Shown here piece after piece: positions 58,915-64,000 of a stretch of DNA of 64,000 nucleotides (its first letter is position 1; each line of letters opens with the position of its first letter). Made by a program: the position numbers and the translations under genes. The notes beneath the pieces are model-generated. The model worked only from the letters and a program-made list of their open reading frames with translations, searched no databases and was not told the DNA's origin. The stretch covers positions 62,001-126,000 of the forward strand of contig CACYNO010000001.1 of NCBI GenBank assembly GCA_902775895.1. The letters are read 5' to 3'. Source of the DNA: an uncultured Lachnospiraceae bacterium. Lineage in GTDB: Bacteria > Bacillota > Clostridia > Lachnospirales > Lachnospiraceae.

Positions 58915-60255
58915 ATGTCGGAAAAAAAATACACGAGAGAAGACATCGTCAGGATAGTAAAAGACGAAGAGATAGATTTTATCAGACTTCAGTTCAGTGA
59001 TATTTTCGGGATCTTAAAAAATGTTGCCATAACAGCCGACCAGCTGGAAAAGGCGCTGGATAACAAGTGTATGTTTGACGGGTCTTCTGTTGAGGGATTT
59101 GTCCGTATAGAAGAATCAGACATGTACCTTTATCCGGATTATGATTCCTTTGTGATATTTCCCTGGAATCAGGAAAAGGGAAAAGCCGCAAGACTCATAT
59201 GTGACGTATACACCGCAGAGGGAGAACCATTCATGGGGGATCCGAGAAATGTACTGAAGAAGGTCTGCGCTGAAGCCGCGGAAATGGGATATACGTTTAA
59301 CGTAGGACCTGAGTGCGAATTCTTCCTGTTCCAGCTTGATGAACACGGTAAACCAACTACAAAGTCCAACGATAACGGCAGTTATTTCGACCTGGGACCA
59401 ACAGACCCGGGAGAGACGGTGAGACAGGAGATGGTCCTTGCCCTTGAGGATATGGGCTTTGAGATAGAAGCTTCACACCATGAGGTTGCTCCGGCACAGC
59501 ATGAGATAGATTTTAAATATGATGATGCGGTATCTGCGGCTGACAATATCATGACTTTTAAGCTTGCGGTAAAGACAATAGCTCAAAAGAACAACCTTTA
59601 TGCCACATTTATGCCGAAACCAATAAAGGGTATCGCGGGATCGGGTATGCACGTGAACATGTCTCTTGCGGATAAAGACGGAAAGAACATCTTTGCAGAT
59701 GACAAAGATCCAATGGGATTGTCGAAAGTGGCATATCATTTTATCGCAGGGATCATGAAGCATGCGGCGGCCATGGCAGCCATAACCAATCCTTTGGTTA
59801 ACTCCTACAAAAGACTGGTTCCCGGCTATGAGGCACCGGTATATGTGGCATGGTCTGCTACGAACAGGAGCCCGCTTGTGAGGATACCTTCCGCAAGGGG
59901 GAACTCCACACGAATTGAGTTAAGGAATCCGGATCCTTCGGCGACACCGCATCTTGCACTTGCGGTATGTCTGGCGGCGGGTCTGGACGGAATAAAGAAT
60001 AAATTAGAGCTTTGCGACAGCGTGGACAGAAATATCTTCACTATGACAGAGGAAGAAAGAGAAGAGGCAAACGTGGGGACTTTGCCGTACAGACTTCTGG
60101 ATGCCATAAACCTTATGAAAAAGGATGATGTTATCTGTAATGCACTGGGAGAGCATGTAGTCACAAAGTATACTGAAGCCAAACTGAAGGAATGGGAAGA
60201 ATACAGGACCTCCGTTTCACAGTGGGAGCTTGACGAATATCTGGCGAAATATTGA
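58915..60255 (+). CDS. glnA: glutamine synthetase, type I
   Basis: 446 residues, the usual length for GSI-alpha of Firmicutes. Visible are [11 protein letters not shown]-like [13 protein letters not shown], the metal-binding [36 protein letters not shown] and [26 protein letters not shown]. No adenylylation-loop Tyr context is evident, which fits the Bacillus-type feedback form. It lies between two aminoacyl-tRNA synthetases, a plausible metabolic grouping of glutamate, glutamine and one-carbon genes. Confidence 0.97.
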   Translation: MSEKKYTREDIVRIVKDEEIDFIRLQFSDIFGILKNVAITADQLEKALDNKCMFDGSSVEGFVRIEESDMYLYPDYDSFVIFPWNQEKGKAARLICDVYTAEGEPFMGDPRNVLKKVCAEAAEMGYTFNVGPECEFFLFQLDEHGKPTTKSNDNGSYFDLGPTDPGETVRQEMVLALEDMGFEIEASHHEVAPAQHEIDFKYDDAVSAADNIMTFKLAVKTIAQKNNLYATFMPKPIKGIAGSGMHVNMSLADKDGKNIFADDKDPMGLSKVAYHFIAGIMKHAAAMAAITNPLVNSYKRLVPGYEAPVYVAWSATNRSPLVRIPSARGNSTRIELRNPDPSATPHLALAVCLAAGLDGIKNKLELCDSVDRNIFTMTEEEREEANVGTLPYRLLDAINLMKKDDVICNALGEHVVTKYTEAKLKEWEEYRTSVSQWELDEYLAKY

Positions 60256-60283
60256 TCTGCATAATTATGAGGTAAATACCATT

Positions 60284-60925
60284 ATGATGGAAAAAGACTG
60301 GAAAGACATGACATTAGCTGAATTTTCTGAAGAGCTTGCATCGTCTTCGCCTACTCCGGGCGGAGGGGGAGCATGTGCTTATGTTGCGGCTTTAGGTGTC
60401 GCTTTAGGGCGTATGGTCGCAGCACTTACGACGGGGAAGGAAAAGTACGCAGAGACACAGGGCGAGCTTGATGAGATAATTGAAAGGCTCAAAGAAAACC
60501 AGGAGAAGATGATAAACGGCATAGAAGAAGACGCAAAAGGGTTTCTTCCGCTGGCTGAAGCCTTTGCCCTGCCGAGAGGGACACAGGCAGAAATCCAGCA
60601 CAGAGAGATGATGATAGAGGCATGCCTTATTGATGCGGCAAAGTCACCGCTCAATCTTATGCGTTCTATTGTGCCCATAGTTCTTGATTTTGAAAGACTT
60701 GCCGACATAGGAAGTGTTCTTGCTGTAAGTGATGCGGGATCAGGTGTCATCTTTTGTAAAGCTGCAGCCGATGCGGCAATACTCAATGTAAATATAAATA
60801 CAAAACTTATGTCAGATAAGATGAAAGCAATGAGTATGAATCAGGAAGCTAAAGCTTTACAAAATGAGATCACTGCTATTTCAGAGGATGCTTTAAGGAT
60901 TGTGAGCAGAAAGGTTAAAAAATAG
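60284..60925 (+). CDS. fchA: formimidoyl-THF cyclodeaminase-type protein (FchA/FtcD domain)
   Basis: About 213 residues from ATG 60284, after tgaggtaaa; an earlier in-frame start at 60230 overlaps glnA. It is wholly a cyclodeaminase/cyclohydrolase domain: MTLAEFSEELASSSPTPGGGGACAYVAALGVALGRM is the family's signature. Later comes DAAKSPLNLMRSI and AVSDAGSGVIFCKAAADAAILNV. It should interconvert 5-formimino- or 5,10-methenyl-THF in folate metabolism. It is followed 8 bases later by folD. Confidence 0.9.
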   Translation: MMEKDWKDMTLAEFSEELASSSPTPGGGGACAYVAALGVALGRMVAALTTGKEKYAETQGELDEIIERLKENQEKMINGIEEDAKGFLPLAEAFALPRGTQAEIQHREMMIEACLIDAAKSPLNLMRSIVPIVLDFERLADIGSVLAVSDAGSGVIFCKAAADAAILNVNINTKLMSDKMKAMSMNQEAKALQNEITAISEDALRIVSRKVKK

Positions 60926-60933
60926 GAACAGGT

Positions 60934-61797
60934 ATGGCTGAGTTACGCGGTAGTGCTGCAGCAAAAGAGATTCAGGAACAGATAATAAAAAGGCTTGAAG
61001 AATATAAAAACTCCGGGGATTATCCCGGCAGGGTGCCGAGATTAGGCATAGTCAGGGTAGGAAAGAGGCAGGATGATATTGCTTACGAAAACGGTGCGGT
61101 CAAAAGAATTCGGTCTCTGGGCATGGAGGCTGAAGTTTTTGAATATCCTGAGGATATCAGCAATGAAAGATTTCTTAAGGAATTCAAGTCCGTAAATGAT
61201 AACAAAACCATTGACGGGATACTTTTGTTTTCACCGCTTCCTGCAAGTCTTGATGAGAGAAAGATACTGGACATATTAAATCCTGAAAAGGATCTGGACG
61301 GTCTTACGCTTTTTAATCAGGCGAGACTCTACCGTGGAGAGGAATGCGGTTTCGTACCCTGTACTGCAGACGCAGTGATACAGATATTGAAGCACGCAGG
61401 CGTAGAACTTACAGGAAAGAACGTGGCAGTGGTGGGGAGAAGCCCCGTTATCGGAAAACCTGTATCCATGCTGCTTTCGTGTGAAGATGCCACTGTTACC
61501 ATGTGTCATTCCAAAACAAAAGACCTGAAAGACATATGCAGACGTGCGGATATTGTTGTGGCTGCTGTAGGACGGCCACGTATGATAGACGAAGGATATA
61601 TAAGTGAGGGATGCATTGTGATAGATGTAGGTATAAATGTTGACCCGGACGGGAATATATGCGGAGATGTGGACTATGACAGTGTTAGCACTAAAGCGTC
61701 TCTTATCACGCCTGTCCCGGGAGGAGTCGGAAGCGTGACTACGACCATTTTGGCATCACATCTGCTTGATGCCGCGATAAAAGGAGCCGGAAGATAA
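60934..61797 (+). CDS. folD: methylene-THF dehydrogenase/methenyl-THF cyclohydrolase
   Basis: 287 residues. It interconverts methylene-, methenyl- and formyl-THF. The substrate site and catalytic lysine block are altered from the Y-x3-K of E. coli but readable (DDIAYENGAVKRIRSLG). The cofactor site is VAVVGRSPVIGKPVSMLL. Also seen are PVPGGVGSVTTTIL and DVGINVDPDGNICGDVD. The ATG is at 60934 after ggaacaggt. It overlaps hslO by one base. Confidence 0.95.
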   Translation: MAELRGSAAAKEIQEQIIKRLEEYKNSGDYPGRVPRLGIVRVGKRQDDIAYENGAVKRIRSLGMEAEVFEYPEDISNERFLKEFKSVNDNKTIDGILLFSPLPASLDERKILDILNPEKDLDGLTLFNQARLYRGEECGFVPCTADAVIQILKHAGVELTGKNVAVVGRSPVIGKPVSMLLSCEDATVTMCHSKTKDLKDICRRADIVVAAVGRPRMIDEGYISEGCIVIDVGINVDPDGNICGDVDYDSVSTKASLITPVPGGVGSVTTTILASHLLDAAIKGAGR

Positions 61798-62687
61798 TGG
61801 GAGATTATATAATCAAAGCAATATCCGAAAACGGTCAGGCAAGAGCCTACGTTGCCGTGACGACGGATATGGTAAATGAGGCGGCAAGGCGCCATAACAT
61901 GAGTCCGGTAGCTATTGTGGCTGCCGGAAGACTTTTTACAGCGGGGGCCATGATGGGCACCATGATGAAAAATGACAATGACCTGCTCACTGTCAGGATA
62001 AAAGGAAACGGACCCATAGGCCAGCTTACCTGTACTGCGGACCCTAACGGCCATGTAAAGGGTTTTGTGGGAGATCCTCAGGTTATGCTTCCCTTAAAGG
62101 ACGGTCGTATAGACGTGGCGGGAGCTTTAGGTATCGGTGTACTGTCCGTTACGAAGGATCTCGGTCTGAAAGAACCGTATATAGGAGATACCATACTTGT
62201 TACGAGCGAGATAGGAGACGACATTACCTACTATTTTGCCACAAGCGAGCAGACGCCGTCTGCGGTGGGGCTTGGTGTATACATGAACAAAGATAATACT
62301 GCAGATGCTGCAGGTGGCTTTATAGTGCAGATGATGCCTGAGGCTACGGATGAGACTATCGGTATACTTGAGGCGAACGTACAGAGCATTACATCGGTTT
62401 CGGACCTTCTGCACGAGGGGGAGACGGCAGATGGTCTGCTGAAGCGTATATTTAACGGTCTTGAGTATAAGATACTCGAGACGGTTGATGTTTCATACAG
62501 ATGTGACTGTTCAAGGACCAAGGTTATAAATGCACTTCTGAGTCTGGGAGCTGATGAGATAAAAAGTCTCATAGATGAGGACAAGCCCGTAGAGACGCGT
62601 TGTCAGTTCTGCGGAGAAAAGTACGAATTTTCACTTGATGATTTAAACAGGATGTATAAAGGATTAAAAGAAAAAGATGGACAATGA
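61797..62687 (+). CDS. hslO: redox-regulated chaperone Hsp33
   Basis: 296 residues. Holds unfolded proteins under oxidative stress. The C-terminal zinc switch has C-x-C (RCDCSRTKV) and C-x2-C ([10 protein letters not shown]). The N-terminal domain starts [33 protein letters not shown]. It overlaps folD by 1 base and glnS by 11 bases. Confidence 0.95.
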   Translation: MGDYIIKAISENGQARAYVAVTTDMVNEAARRHNMSPVAIVAAGRLFTAGAMMGTMMKNDNDLLTVRIKGNGPIGQLTCTADPNGHVKGFVGDPQVMLPLKDGRIDVAGALGIGVLSVTKDLGLKEPYIGDTILVTSEIGDDITYYFATSEQTPSAVGLGVYMNKDNTADAAGGFIVQMMPEATDETIGILEANVQSITSVSDLLHEGETADGLLKRIFNGLEYKILETVDVSYRCDCSRTKVINALLSLGADEIKSLIDEDKPVETRCQFCGEKYEFSLDDLNRMYKGLKEKDGQ

Positions 62688-64000
62688 TATTCAGTCAAAA
62701 AATTTTATAGAACAGATCATTGATAAGGATCTGGAAGAGGGAAAGGTTAAGAAGATCTATACACGATTTCCTCCCGAACCCAACGGATATCTTCACATAG
62801 GTCATGCGAAATCCGTTCTTCTCAACTACGGGATCGCACAGGAATACGGGGGTAACTTTAATCTCAGGTTTGATGATACCAATCCCGGGAAGGAAAAAGA
62901 GGAGTTTGTGGATTCCATTATCTCAGACCTTAAGTGGCTGGGTATAAAATGGGATGGAGAGATATGCTATGCATCGGATTATTTTGAAAAGATGTATGAG
63001 GCGGCAGTAACCCTTATAAAGAAAGGTCTTGCTTTTGTGTGTGAGCTTACCGCTGACGAGATAAGGGAATACAGAGGAACTCTTACCGAACCCGGAAAAG
63101 AAAGTCCTTACAGAGACCGTCCTATTGAAGAGAACCTGAAGCTGTTTGAAGATATGAGAAACGGTGTTTTTTCTGACGGCGAAAGGGTTCTTCGGGCAAA
63201 GATAGATATGTCTTCGCCTAATATCAATATGAGAGATCCTGTTATCTACAGGGTGGCCCATCTTTCACATCAAAGAACGGGTGATAAATGGTGTGTATAT
63301 CCCATGTATGATTTTGCCCATCCTTTAGAGGATGCTTTTGAGGGTATAACCCATTCTATCTGTACTCTGGAATTTGAGGACCACAGACCACTTTATGACT
63401 GGGTGATAGAAAATGTGGGATTTGAGAATCCTCCGAGACAGATCGAGTTTGCAAAACTTTTGTTAAAAGACGTCGTTATCGGAAAAAGATACATAAAGAA
63501 GCTGGTGGAAGACGGTATCGTAGACGGCTGGAACGACCCGAGACTCGTTACCCTCAGCGGACTGAGAAGAAGAGGATATACTCCGGAGTCCATAGCCATG
63601 TTCGCAAAGTTAGTTGGAGTGACCAAGGCCCAGGGTGAAGTGGAAATGCCCATGCTTGAGTACTGTATCCGCGAAGATCTCAAGCCCAAGGCAAAAAGGA
63701 TCATGGCTGTCCTGGATCCGGTCAAGCTTGTGATAGACAATTACCCGGATGGACAGGTTGAGATGCTGGATGTCCCCAATAACCTGGAAAATCCGGAGCT
63801 TGGGTCAAGACAGGTTCCGTTTACAAAAGAACTTTACATTGAGAGAGAGGATTTTATGGAAGATCCTCCGAAAAAGTATTTCAGACTTTTCCCTGGGAAT
63901 GAAGTCCGCCTGATGAACGCATATTTTGTAAAGTGTACGGGAGTTGAAAAGGATGAAGCCGGAAGTATCAGCGTGATACACTGTGAATATGATCCTGAGA
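62677..64000 (+). CDS. glnS: glutaminyl-tRNA synthetase (partial, runs off the end)
   Basis: Open frame from ATG 62677 to the window edge, about 441 codons so far. It has the class I HIGH block [17 protein letters not shown] and [19 protein letters not shown], later [35 protein letters not shown], all typical for GlnRS. The KMSKS position reads [12 protein letters not shown] rather than VMSKRKL. The remaining C-terminal tRNA-binding barrels are beyond the window. Confidence 0.92.
   Translation, partial: MDNDIQSKNFIEQIIDKDLEEGKVKKIYTRFPPEPNGYLHIGHAKSVLLNYGIAQEYGGNFNLRFDDTNPGKEKEEFVDSIISDLKWLGIKWDGEICYASDYFEKMYEAAVTLIKKGLAFVCELTADEIREYRGTLTEPGKESPYRDRPIEENLKLFEDMRNGVFSDGERVLRAKIDMSSPNINMRDPVIYRVAHLSHQRTGDKWCVYPMYDFAHPLEDAFEGITHSICTLEFEDHRPLYDWVIENVGFENPPRQIEFAKLLLKDVVIGKRYIKKLVEDGIVDGWNDPRLVTLSGLRRRGYTPESIAMFAKLVGVTKAQGEVEMPMLEYCIREDLKPKAKRIMAVLDPVKLVIDNYPDGQVEMLDVPNNLENPELGSRQVPFTKELYIEREDFMEDPPKKYFRLFPGNEVRLMNAYFVKCTGVEKDEAGSISVIHCEYDPE

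Overview
The window (about 42% GC by eye) looks like chromosome of an anaerobic Firmicute, most likely a Lachnospiraceae member of the Butyrivibrio/Lachnospira type. The support is AGGAGG-like ribosome sites, the large Firmicute-type SRP RNA, the two-gene leuCD isopropylmalate isomerase, the gltX-glnA-fchA-folD-hslO-glnS run, and families that resemble those of rumen and gut Lachnospiraceae. The genus is inference; no 16S or marker tree can be run here.

Layout. (1) 1-8818 is a housekeeping block on the + strand: uvrC, an SGNH-like protein, trmD, nth, an AIR-synthase-like protein, leuC, a small membrane protein, leuD, thrC and a membrane protein, closed by a clear terminator. (2) 8918-19873 is a type I restriction-modification island: hsdM, a HAD phosphatase, hsdS1, a RhuM-like gene, a tyrosine recombinase, a highly structured 140-nt element, a second truncated hsdS, and hsdR. 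A broken DinD/Bro-type gene lies inside it. (3) ilvA (19937-21157) separates it from 21430-41137, a defence region. That region holds a DUF2828/vWA protein, an XRE regulator, a complete subtype III-D CRISPR-Cas locus (CARF-HEPN effector, Cas10, Csx10, double-RAMP Cas7, Csx19, TIGR03986-type RAMP, Cas6, Cas2, Cas1), a 17-repeat array, and a Fic protein. It is littered with remnants of DUF1016, DUF4258, an AAA/DUF4143 ATPase, HicB and a zinc-ribbon gene. (4) 41521-54360 is a cell-surface island: a BIG2-CAP protein, a Gln-rich membrane protein, a tandem AAA+ CbxX-type ATPase, four paralogous secreted proteins with aromatic/glycine wall-binding repeats (two carrying transglutaminase-like or C39-like peptidase ends), two WYL regulators and a 58-residue basic protein. 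(5) tRNA-Leu(TAG) and the SRP RNA on the - strand, then 54835-64000 returns to housekeeping: CapA-like lipoprotein, alpha/beta hydrolase, gltX, glnA, fchA, folD, hslO and the start of glnS.

How the genes work together. In the III-D locus, Cas6 should cut the array transcript, the RAMP proteins plus Csx19 and Cas10 should form the crRNA complex, and Cas10 (no HD nuclease, palm motif AGDE instead of GGDD) should make a cyclic oligoadenylate sensed by the 921-residue effector. That effector has a CARF domain, a HEPN R-x4-H ribonuclease and an unusual ~270-residue N-terminal domain that looks like an AAA+ fold without a P-loop.

The strongest unexplained regulatory signal is a promoter architecture repeated five times between 21.2 and 54.1 kb. 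GTGCAAAAA, then CTGA/CTGT exactly 18 nt from its start, then a -10 hexamer exactly 27 nt from its start, with no -35 box. It sits before the DUF2828 gene, a zinc-ribbon remnant, the CAP protein, the first repeat protein and the 58-residue protein next to the WYL genes. It probably defines an activator-dependent regulon across the defence and surface islands.
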